44,134 nucleotides of DNA from a bacterium (GTDB lineage Bacteria; Vulcanimicrobiota; Xenobia; Xenobiales; JADMJV01): the NCBI GenBank assembly GCA_030149525.1, contig JASBRJ010000045.1:1-44134 (forward strand), read 5' to 3'. The notes below the pieces were generated by a model. That model did not search any database, was not told the DNA's origin, and worked only from the letters and a program-made list of their open reading frames with translations. The position numbers were made by a program, and so were the translations under genes. Below, piece by piece: positions 33,065 through 40,629 of the stretch (the first letter of the stretch is position 1; every line of letters starts with the position of its first letter).

Positions 33065-34811
33065 CGGGGGTGGGGGCGGGTTGGCGCACGATCTCGGCAC
33101 CCAGGTCTTCCCATAGGCCCCACACGGCGTCGGACGTGGAGAGAATTCTCACCTTCATCCCCTCTTGAAGAGCTTTCTGAATGCCCTCTAATCTGGCAAC
33201 CGTGTCGGGGTCGAGTTCCGCAGCTTTCAACACGTCCGCGTCGGGGCAGAGGATATGAGCTTCGCAAGCATCGACTTCCAGAGTTTTGTAGCCTCGCTCC
33301 ATGGCAGTTCTCAGGCCCCAGGAAAGCAGCGTCCAGGGGTTGTAAAAGCGGCTTTTGCTTTCCACTTTCAGCTGAACTCGGTCTACGAAAAATTTGAGGC
33401 ATTGGGCCGAGCGAGCCTGGTGAACTTGATCCATCTTTTGGGCGATGAAGTTGGTGAGGTTGTGATAGTCGGCGTGGACTCGTCCTGGATGTTCATGTTG
33501 AGAGTGAACGCCGTAAGGGTGGGGGAGAAGAGGATCGTAGTCGGCCTGGTGAATCCCGCCGGCAGTAAAGTATTGATGGCCGGTAAAGGCCATATAATCC
33601 TCAAAACTTTTGCGGGTGACCACCATGCCGTATTTGTCAGGGTTTCGATCGATCAGGGAGCCGGGTTCGGTGGAGAGCGGGGTCACCGACAGTTCGCTCA
33701 GGGTGTATCCGTGCCGGTCGATGACGCCGCCGGTCCACTCGTAGGCGGCCTGGACATCCTCCGGCTTTTCTCCCGCCAAACCGATGATGCCGTATAGACC
33801 TGTCTCCATGTTCGGGGAGCGTCCGATGCGAGCGATGATCTCCTCGAAGTCGGCGTTGGGACGGAACGGCTTGAGCTGATTCTTGGAAGCCAGTTCCCTA
33901 CGCAGCCTTTCCGAGTAGCATTGGGCGTCCAGAGAGAGGAATACGGACCGAAATCGATTCTCCAGGGTGTTCACGAAGTCGAGGTCGGGAAGCGACCAAC
34001 TGTAGAAAAAGAGGTGATATTTCTGAGCCGGCAGTTGTTCAAAAAGCTCTTTGTAATAGTCGGCCTTTTGGGGGTCGGCGATGGGGTCGAAGTCGAACAT
34101 AATGGTGTTGTCGGACCATTTCGCCATCACTTCCATATCGGCCAGGACATGCTCGATAGGTCGATAGAGATAGCCCTTACGGCCGAAGATCTTTTTCTGT
34201 CCCAGGGCGGAGCCGCCGCAGAAAAGACAGGCGCAACGGCAACCTTTGCCCGTCCAGATGTAAGGGGCGGAGTGGCCCACGGTTTTCAGGAGCAAAGGGT
34301 CGGCGATCTCGGTAAGATCGTCGAGCAATCGAAGGTTTTCCGGCTTAGAGCTTTTTTGAACGTAGGCAACGGGGAGGTCGAGGCCGTCGGCGGTGACAAT
34401 GTTGGAACTGGGTTTTCCTCGAACGTAATCCAGAAGAGGTTGCTCTCCATCGCCTTTGATCACCGCGTCGAAATCGGTCTTAGTGACGATGTCGTGGGCA
34501 AAGCTAGTGGCGGTTTGTCCACCTACAACACATCGGATATCAGGGTCTACCGATTTGATAAATTTCGCTAACTGCACGGCTCCGAAGAGCGTGTCCCACC
34601 ACTTGCAGGAGATGGCCACATGGGAGGGTTGATGCTCCTTGAGCCAGCCCTGAACATTGTATTTCCAGTCCGGCCCGCTGGCAGAGTAGGTGCGGGCCGG
34701 CTGACCGTTGCGCACCAGAAAAGAGGCGAGGGTCAGGGTGGCGTTGTTAAAGAGGGAGCGCGTCCCGTCGTGGCGGCGAGGAGGGTTTATGAAAAGAACG
34801 GGTTTGGTCAC
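33054..34811 (-). CDS. B12-binding-type radical SAM protein
   Basis: 585 residues from a GTG start with GGAG 6 bases upstream. The N-terminus (about 1-130) is a Rossmann domain of the cobalamin-binding kind (VLFINPPR; HVAISCKWWDTLFGAVQLA; CVVGGQTA), but without an obvious D-x-H-x-x-G signature. The radical SAM core has the iron-sulfur motif C191-x3-C195-x2-C198 (with extra C193) and a TIM-barrel continuing through GLYGIIGLAGEKPEDV. About 100 C-terminal residues are of unknown type. Enzymes of this class do methylations, rearrangements or peptide modifications; no substrate can be inferred. It is the last gene of a four-gene minus-strand unit. Confidence 0.85.
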   Translation of the reverse strand: MTKPVLFINPPRRHDGTRSLFNNATLTLASFLVRNGQPARTYSASGPDWKYNVQGWLKEHQPSHVAISCKWWDTLFGAVQLAKFIKSVDPDIRCVVGGQTATSFAHDIVTKTDFDAVIKGDGEQPLLDYVRGKPSSNIVTADGLDLPVAYVQKSSKPENLRLLDDLTEIADPLLLKTVGHSAPYIWTGKGCRCACLFCGGSALGQKKIFGRKGYLYRPIEHVLADMEVMAKWSDNTIMFDFDPIADPQKADYYKELFEQLPAQKYHLFFYSWSLPDLDFVNTLENRFRSVFLSLDAQCYSERLRRELASKNQLKPFRPNADFEEIIARIGRSPNMETGLYGIIGLAGEKPEDVQAAYEWTGGVIDRHGYTLSELSVTPLSTEPGSLIDRNPDKYGMVVTRKSFEDYMAFTGHQYFTAGGIHQADYDPLLPHPYGVHSQHEHPGRVHADYHNLTNFIAQKMDQVHQARSAQCLKFFVDRVQLKVESKSRFYNPWTLLSWGLRTAMERGYKTLEVDACEAHILCPDADVLKAAELDPDTVARLEGIQKALQEGMKVRILSTSDAVWGLWEDLGAEIVRQPAPTPARA

Positions 34812-34814
34812 GAA

Positions 34815-35507
34815 TTACTCCATTTTCGATTCCGGAACCAACCCGAGATGGTGCAAGAGTCCTCGAGTTCGTCCACTCCAATCAGTTTCGCACACAAACG
34901 TCTCTCCTCCAAACGGAAAGGTGAGCGATCTGGAGTGGAGGAGCATACGCTTGATTTTGAACTGATCATGGAAGGCCCGGTTGAGTGTGCGGTCGCCACG
35001 TTTCTGATCGTTAATGATGGGGTATCCCCAGCCCCTCAAATGACGTCGAATTTGATGGTGTAAACCGGTCTTGGGAAAGAGTCTGAGCCTTGCCAGTCGA
35101 GTTTGCGGATGTTTGCCGAGTGGCATGTCAAGCAGGGACTTCTCTATCAGCTGAATTCTTGTGGAGGCAGCTTTGCCTGAAAGTTCTCTTTCTATGAGAT
35201 GCTCCTCCTGGGGCTCAAGCGGCGGCCAGCCTCTTACGACAGCTTCGTAGGTTTTGCTCACTTTGCGCTCGGCAAAAGCAAGCGATAACTCTCGGGCGGC
35301 ATCCTTGGAGCGCGCCATGAGGATGACTCCTGATGTTTGGCGGTCCAATCGGTTGACCGGATAGACGTCGGGACCGAGTAGGTTGCGCATGGTTTTGACC
35401 AGAGTGAAGTAGTCGTTGGCTCCACGAGAGCGATGGACGACCATCCCGGAGGGTTTATCGATGGCCAGCCAGTGGTCGGACTGGGCGATGATTTCCGGCG
35501 TTTCCAA
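34815..35507 (-). CDS. TruC-like tRNA pseudouridine synthase (RluA superfamily)
   Basis: 230 residues from a TTG start three bases after the hydrolase stop. The catalytic segment is VNRLDRQTSGVILMARS with catalytic D55. The usual DKPSGMVVHRS near the start and LFPKTGLHHQIRRHLRGWGYPIINDQKRGD later fit TruC (pseudouridine 65 of tRNA) better than RluA/C/D, and the length is about that of TruC. There is no S4 domain. Downstream coupling to the radical SAM gene (3-base gap) suggests one transcript. Confidence 0.85.
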   Translation of the reverse strand: METPEIIAQSDHWLAIDKPSGMVVHRSRGANDYFTLVKTMRNLLGPDVYPVNRLDRQTSGVILMARSKDAARELSLAFAERKVSKTYEAVVRGWPPLEPQEEHLIERELSGKAASTRIQLIEKSLLDMPLGKHPQTRLARLRLFPKTGLHHQIRRHLRGWGYPIINDQKRGDRTLNRAFHDQFKIKRMLLHSRSLTFPFGGETFVCETDWSGRTRGLLHHLGLVPESKME

Positions 35508-35510
35508 GCG

Positions 35511-36569
35511 CTAGGCTTTCCAACCGAAAAAGTCAGTCAACTCGAGGAAGACCTTGGTGTCGGAGGGGAGAAAGCCGTGTTGTTTGGTTCCGCGTCCGTC
35601 CAGCAGAACGGTGGGAACGCCGTCCAGTTGAACACTGGAATTTTGAACCAGACCGTCGCCTCCCTCGGTGCCACCCCAGGGTTTCGTGATGGTGGCGAGA
35701 TTGCGAGAGCCGATATTGAGCATCTCGGTCGCCTGCTTTCTCTGTTTTGCCAATCTGTCGGGAGAGTTCAGTTCTACCAGATTCGGATTGGGATGAGTTC
35801 CCTCAGGGTCTTCGGGTAGCATCCACTGCATGGCTGGAAGATGTCCGGCGTGGAGATTGCCTAGTTTCATGGCGAAGTTAATGTCTCGACGGATGACGTA
35901 GTTGGCCAGGGCGGCGAAACGGGTTCCGCGATGGGCGGTCCCCAGGTAGGCGACTTGATCCACGGTCTGCTCGGTGGTATCGAGCATCTTTCGCACCGCA
36001 AGTCCCCCCATACTGTAGCCGAGAACATCGACCTTCTCCCCGTGGACGGCTTTTATCATCGAAACAGCTCTGTCCACCTGAGAGGCCGTTTCCGGTGGTG
36101 GAGAGAGGACGTCGTCGTAGACGGCAACAAAGATCTTGTCCGAATCTCGGATTTCCGTAGGTTGGGTGCAGTCTTGATCCTGGAAGGCGTTGCCCTCCTT
36201 CAGGTAAACCGCCCTTTCCCCGTTCTCCGGCGATTTCAGGAGGTGGGCGATAAGATTGTCGAACTTTTCAGGGAGCGTGGTCCAACCAGGGGCGATGAGG
36301 AAAGGATCTTCTAATTTTACCACGGGGGCATCGGAAAGAGGAGGCTTTTCGCCCAGAGCGGCGGCGGCATCCTTGGCTGCTTCCTTGTAAAGGAATCCTG
36401 AACCCGCAAACTGGGCCACGGCGATAGCGTCGGTCAAAAAAGAGGCTGAACGCTCCCCAAGGTTGACCGAGTCTCGGTCGGCCTTCCCACCTGTCTGCTC
36501 GGGCTTGGTTGAGGGCTTGTTCGGTTTAGTCGGCCAGAACCTGAAAAGATCTCCAACAGCGAATGTCAT
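35511..36569 (-). CDS. Alpha/beta-hydrolase (lipase-like)
   Basis: 352 residues from the ATG at 36569; longer frames add a low-quality leader that overlaps the kinase region. The nucleophile elbow is GYSMGG with S186. A probable triad is completed by D305 (GGDGLVQNSS) and H331 (TKQHGFLPS), the lipase/esterase layout. YLGTAHRGTRFAAL resembles lipases of the LipA/PGAP1-like group that act on lipids or esterified substrates. There is no signal peptide but an N-terminal hydrophobic start (MTFAVGDLFRFW). The ribosome binding site is weak. It starts 70 bases after the sensor kinase stop. Confidence 0.8.
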   Translation of the reverse strand: MTFAVGDLFRFWPTKPNKPSTKPEQTGGKADRDSVNLGERSASFLTDAIAVAQFAGSGFLYKEAAKDAAAALGEKPPLSDAPVVKLEDPFLIAPGWTTLPEKFDNLIAHLLKSPENGERAVYLKEGNAFQDQDCTQPTEIRDSDKIFVAVYDDVLSPPPETASQVDRAVSMIKAVHGEKVDVLGYSMGGLAVRKMLDTTEQTVDQVAYLGTAHRGTRFAALANYVIRRDINFAMKLGNLHAGHLPAMQWMLPEDPEGTHPNPNLVELNSPDRLAKQRKQATEMLNIGSRNLATITKPWGGTEGGDGLVQNSSVQLDGVPTVLLDGRGTKQHGFLPSDTKVFLELTDFFGWKA

Positions 36570-36639
36570 AGCTCGAGTATATGAGGGGCGACGCGAGAGA
36601 GTTCTAACAAAAATTTGAACTTTACCCCGGGAGCCCAGG

Positions 36640-38001
36640 TTAAGGATACTGCTCTTTGGGGAGTACGGCGGGTACCGGTTCTTTGTCCAGCAATGCCGGA
36701 TCGAGGGTGATCTCGAAAAGAGCGCCACCGCCTTCGGCTTCCTTGATGAACATGTCTCCCTTGTGCTTGCGCACGATCTCTCGACATATGGCAAGCCCTA
36801 GACCGGTGCCCCGGCCGACCTCCTTGGTGGTGAAGAACGGCTCGAAAATTTTGGCTCGATGAGCTTCCGGAACTCCTGGGCCGTTGTCGGCTACGGTCAC
36901 CATCAGTTTACCGTTACGCATTGCGGAGGTCACGGAGATCTTCGGATCGGAGACTTTGTTCTCTTTAAGAGCGTCGCGGGCGTTGGCGATCAGATTGGTG
37001 AAGACATGGGACCACTGACTGCCGTTGGCTCTCAACGGGGGAAGCTCGCCCAGGTTCAGGTTTAACTCGATGTTGTCCGTCTTCAGTTCTTCGGACATCA
37101 TCTCGCCAATGCCGGAAATAATGGAATTGAGATTGGTGTCGGAGCGAACAAAGCGACTGAATGTGAGCCCCTGTTCGGTTTGGACAGGCGAGCGCGAGTA
37201 GACCAGAAGTTTGTTGATGATGTCTTTACACTTCTCCACGGCGTCTTTCACGATGGAGAGACGCTTTTTCTTGTTGGCGTCTTCTTCTTTGCGAAGAAGT
37301 GAGCCCACCATGGTTAGAACGGCGCCCAGAGGAGTATTGAGTTCGTGAGCCACCCCGGCGGCGAGCCGGCCCACCGAAGCCAGGTGATGTTCCTCACCCA
37401 TCTCTTGCTGAATCTCCTGGATCTCGGCTTTGGCGTTCTGTTTCAGCTCATGAACCTCGTCCCGCAATCGGAAGATGTCGATCTCGGATTGCAGCCCGGG
37501 AATGACAAAAGCCAGCAGGCGAGCCACCAGATTGAGGAGACTGCGACGAGTTTCGTCGGGGCGCTCTTCGTCTTCCCAAAAAAGAAGTAATGCCGCCCCC
37601 TCCGGGTTCGGAACAGGTAGGGCTAGCAAGAAACGCCCTCCCTGAACGGCTTCCGAGCTTGTTCCGGAGTTCATGGTCTGTAGGAGAAGGTCCCGAACCA
37701 CTCCGGGTCCGGTCACTTCGGCACTGTCGCCGGATTGAAGGAGCTTTTTGAGTCCACTGTCGGTGTTCGCGTAGAGAGCGAGCCCCCCGGCGTTGGTTCG
37801 ATCCTGGCATTCTCGACAGAGTTCTTTCGCCCGAGCGTCAAGCGTTTGATCCGGCACGCGGGCGGCATCAATTAAGCCGTGCATCTCGTTGATATAGTTG
37901 TCACGAGCTTTCAAAGAAGACCAGGCTACCAGAGCTCCAGCCAGGACAATTCCGGTGGAGCAGGCCCAGAAAGCATAGATAAGGCCGTCGGCGTTCACCA
38001 T
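36640..38001 (-). CDS. Membrane sensor histidine kinase
   Basis: 453 residues. One N-terminal membrane helix (about 7-29) is followed by a GAF-like cytosolic region (about 45-170, with a CxxC pair C62/C65), a coiled coil, and a HisKA domain with phospho-His H219 in GVAHELNTPLGAVL. The HATPase domain shows the N-box (NLIANARDAL), G1 (VADNGPGVP) and G2 (GRGTGLGLAIC). No receiver domain is attached. It is divergent from the SARP regulator at 38105 with 103 bp between, so they likely form a two-component pair. No ribosome binding site is evident before the ATG. Confidence 0.93.
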   Translation of the reverse strand: MVNADGLIYAFWACSTGIVLAGALVAWSSLKARDNYINEMHGLIDAARVPDQTLDARAKELCRECQDRTNAGGLALYANTDSGLKKLLQSGDSAEVTGPGVVRDLLLQTMNSGTSSEAVQGGRFLLALPVPNPEGAALLLFWEDEERPDETRRSLLNLVARLLAFVIPGLQSEIDIFRLRDEVHELKQNAKAEIQEIQQEMGEEHHLASVGRLAAGVAHELNTPLGAVLTMVGSLLRKEEDANKKKRLSIVKDAVEKCKDIINKLLVYSRSPVQTEQGLTFSRFVRSDTNLNSIISGIGEMMSEELKTDNIELNLNLGELPPLRANGSQWSHVFTNLIANARDALKENKVSDPKISVTSAMRNGKLMVTVADNGPGVPEAHRAKIFEPFFTTKEVGRGTGLGLAICREIVRKHKGDMFIKEAEGGGALFEITLDPALLDKEPVPAVLPKEQYP

Positions 38002-38027
38002 ACACGGGTTTTAAAATTGGGCAAACA

Positions 38028-38058
38028 ATCCTTCTGAGACTTTGTTTTCAAGAAGGAT
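38028..38058. promoter_or_regulatory. Inverted repeat in the divergent kinase/regulator spacer
   Basis: ATCCTTCT (38028-38035) and AGAAGGAT (38051-38058) are perfect inverted repeats separated by 15 bases, in the middle of the spacer between the sensor kinase and the SARP regulator. It may be an operator controlling both genes, or a hairpin in one leader. Confidence 0.45.
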
Positions 38059-38104
38059 AGCAACCGTTGTGGAGAAAAGTGACCTCCGGGTTGGAAGGTG
38101 GTAA

Positions 38105-40555
38105 ATGGCAGAAAAAATTCTAGTCGTTGAAGATGACCCCTTGATGCTCTCAGCTCTCGAGATCCTTCTCGAGGATGAGGGGTATGACGTGTCTACAGCC
38201 TCGTCGGGGATGGAGGCCATTGAAAAGGCCAAAAACGAAAATTTCGACTTAGTCGTGTCGGATGTGCGCATGGCGGAGATGGACGGCATAGAAACGCTGT
38301 CCAACGTCAAGCAGCAGCAACCGGACGCCCGGTCGATCGTCATCACGGGATATGCCTCACCGGACATACCTGTTCAAGCGATCAAGCTGGGGGTCGATGA
38401 CTACATCATGAAACCGTTCGACGACCGGCAGTTCGTGGCCAGTGTCAAACGGTGCTTGGAGAGCTTCAAGCTCCAGAAAGCCTACGCATCGGGCTTGGCG
38501 ACTCAATGGAAAGACTTTTCTTCCATCATTCGCCTACTGGCCGAAGGGGTTGAGGAGAAGGACGTTCACTTCGCCGGTCACTCTCGCCGGGTGGCGGAAA
38601 CCTCGCTCAAGGTGGGTCGTCGAGCGGGGCTTGCTCGAGATCGTCAGGAAATACTGGAGTTGGCAGCCTTCCTTCACGACATCGGAAGCATCGGCCGGAA
38701 GAAAGAGTTTCTGGACAAGGCTGAAGAGCTTGTGGAAGGCGAGAAACAGGAGTTGGAAGAGTCTCGCAGCGAGACGTCCAAGAACCTGTTCTCAAGCTCC
38801 TCTTCCCTCAAAGAGGTCTTTCGAGTCATTTTGCACCACCACGAGTGGTTCGACGGCTCAGGATATCCCGACGGGCTAAAGGGAGACGAGATTCCCTTGG
38901 AATCACGCATCCTGTGCGTTGTGGAAGCATTCGACGCCATGACGAGTCCTCGCCCTCATCGCCCGCCCATGAGCCATAACGAGGCGCGCCAGGTGCTCAA
39001 TAAGGAGTCCGGCACTCACTTCGACCCAAAAATCGTCAAGCTTTTCGAGGAAGTTGTCCTTGAAGGCGACGATGAAGAAGAAGAGACTTTCGATGTGGAA
39101 GAAAACATCAGCCGCGACCGCCAGGCCGAACTGATGTTGGGGCTGGCGCAGACTTACCTGTCCGCCGGCGATCTGGAAACCGCGGGGAAAGGGTTCGAAG
39201 AGATTGTCGGACTCTATCCCGACGAGAGTAAGCCACGTTTGCTGGCGGAAGCTCGTATCGGTCTTGCTCTCTCTCTGGTTCACCGAGGTCGCGTTGATGA
39301 AGGATTGGCGGCCGTGGAGAAAGCCTGGACGGCCTCTACCGGGGAAAATGGTCTGTTGAGAGGCCGAGTCGCCCGAGTTCGGGGTCTGGCCAAAGGCTTG
39401 CATGGCAAGCTCGACGAGGGCCTCGAGTGTCTGGATACAGCCAATGAGCAGTTCCAGCAGTGGGAAGCCCACGGTGATCGTGCTACCAACCTTCTGTATC
39501 GCGCACGTCTTTTGCGAGACAACGATCGCAACGAGGAGTCTCAAAAGGCTGTCCAAGCTGCCGTCGAACTGATCGACACCATGGAACTCTCTTCCATTCT
39601 GAAGGGTGAACGCCATCTGGCCATCCCTCTCATTCTAGAGGCTCTGGTGGGAATGGACGACCCGGCCGTGGCCGAGCGATTGCTGGCCAACTTCGGTTGG
39701 GACATCGTCTCGCCGTTTATGGCCGAAGTGTCCGAGCCCGCTCGTCAAAAAGCTATGGAGCTCTTCTCCAGTCGCGAGGGAGTGACTCAGACTCCGCCGC
39801 TATCGCTTTACGCCTTCGGTAAGTTCCGAGTGTTCTCCGGCGGTAACGAAGTTCACGACAAGCTCTGGAAGACGCGAAAGTCAAAATACATTTTCGCTTT
39901 CCTGGCCACTCAGGCGGGCAAGGATGTGGGCGACGAAAAGATCATGGATACTTTTTGGCCCGATCACCCTCCGGAGAAAGCTCGACAAAGCTTGTATGCG
40001 GCGCTGTCTCACATGAGGAAGGCTTTGGAAGCCGGCGGTGAGGCGGGCGAGAACGAACGAGTGGTTCTGGCTCGTAAAGGGTTCTATAAATTCAACGATG
40101 AGCGACCCTGGTTCTTTGATGTCAGTGAGTTTGAGCGCCTCTACGATACCGGTCAAGCCCGGATCAAAGAAGGCCGCGAAGATGAAGCGATCAACGCCTT
40201 TCAGAAAGCGGAAGCTCTCTATCAAGGGCCGTTCATGGAAGGCTACTACGCCGACTGGGCCGTTTACCTGAAAGAAAACCTCGAGCTGAGATTCGTGGAG
40301 ATACTGGAAATGATGATGGACCACTTCTTCGACAAACGTCGATATGAGGTGGCCAACGAATACGCTAACCGCCTCTTGGAAATCGACAACTGTCACCAGG
40401 AAGCTCACATCTGTTTGATGTCAAGCTACATCAAGCAGGGTAAGCCCGCTCAAGCGATTCGTCAGTACCAGTCTTGTTCGCAGGTCTTCAAGGATGAGCT
40501 CAATCTCAGTCCTCCCAGTGAGATGGCCGAGATGTATCTCGAAATCACGGCTTAA
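38105..40555 (+). CDS. Response regulator: receiver, HD-GYP, TPR region and SARP/BTAD DNA-binding module
   Basis: 816 residues with GGAAGGTGG before the ATG. Receiver 1-115 (VEDD, D53 in VVSDVRM, K103 in IMKPF). HD-GYP-like domain about 145-290 with HD at H191/D192 and HHHEWFDGSGYP at 244-255; the usual His of the middle motif appears lost and the late Asp ligand is Glu (E274 in CVVEAFDAM). TPR-like helices about 335-555. The C-terminal part (about 570-816) is a SARP-type winged helix (YAFGKFRVFSGGNEVHD; FWPDHPPEKARQSLYAALSH) followed by a BTAD helical domain. This fuses a cyclic-di-GMP-type phosphodiesterase fold to a transcription factor. Confidence 0.9.
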   Translation: MAEKILVVEDDPLMLSALEILLEDEGYDVSTASSGMEAIEKAKNENFDLVVSDVRMAEMDGIETLSNVKQQQPDARSIVITGYASPDIPVQAIKLGVDDYIMKPFDDRQFVASVKRCLESFKLQKAYASGLATQWKDFSSIIRLLAEGVEEKDVHFAGHSRRVAETSLKVGRRAGLARDRQEILELAAFLHDIGSIGRKKEFLDKAEELVEGEKQELEESRSETSKNLFSSSSSLKEVFRVILHHHEWFDGSGYPDGLKGDEIPLESRILCVVEAFDAMTSPRPHRPPMSHNEARQVLNKESGTHFDPKIVKLFEEVVLEGDDEEEETFDVEENISRDRQAELMLGLAQTYLSAGDLETAGKGFEEIVGLYPDESKPRLLAEARIGLALSLVHRGRVDEGLAAVEKAWTASTGENGLLRGRVARVRGLAKGLHGKLDEGLECLDTANEQFQQWEAHGDRATNLLYRARLLRDNDRNEESQKAVQAAVELIDTMELSSILKGERHLAIPLILEALVGMDDPAVAERLLANFGWDIVSPFMAEVSEPARQKAMELFSSREGVTQTPPLSLYAFGKFRVFSGGNEVHDKLWKTRKSKYIFAFLATQAGKDVGDEKIMDTFWPDHPPEKARQSLYAALSHMRKALEAGGEAGENERVVLARKGFYKFNDERPWFFDVSEFERLYDTGQARIKEGREDEAINAFQKAEALYQGPFMEGYYADWAVYLKENLELRFVEILEMMMDHFFDKRRYEVANEYANRLLEIDNCHQEAHICLMSSYIKQGKPAQAIRQYQSCSQVFKDELNLSPPSEMAEMYLEITA

Positions 40556-40561
40556 CTGCAC

Positions 40562-40567
40562 TATAAT
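40562..40567 (+). promoter_or_regulatory. Consensus -10 box before the Ser/Thr kinase gene
   Basis: TATAAT, 7 bases after the stop of the upstream gene. No convincing -35 at 16-18 bases upstream. It gives a leader of about 55 bases with a GGAAGGG site 11 bases before the ATG. Confidence 0.4.
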
Positions 40568-40629
40568 AGCGGAGTGCTAAGAACCTTTACGACGGCTCGT
40601 CTGACTGCGATGGAAGGGTCTGTACTTTT

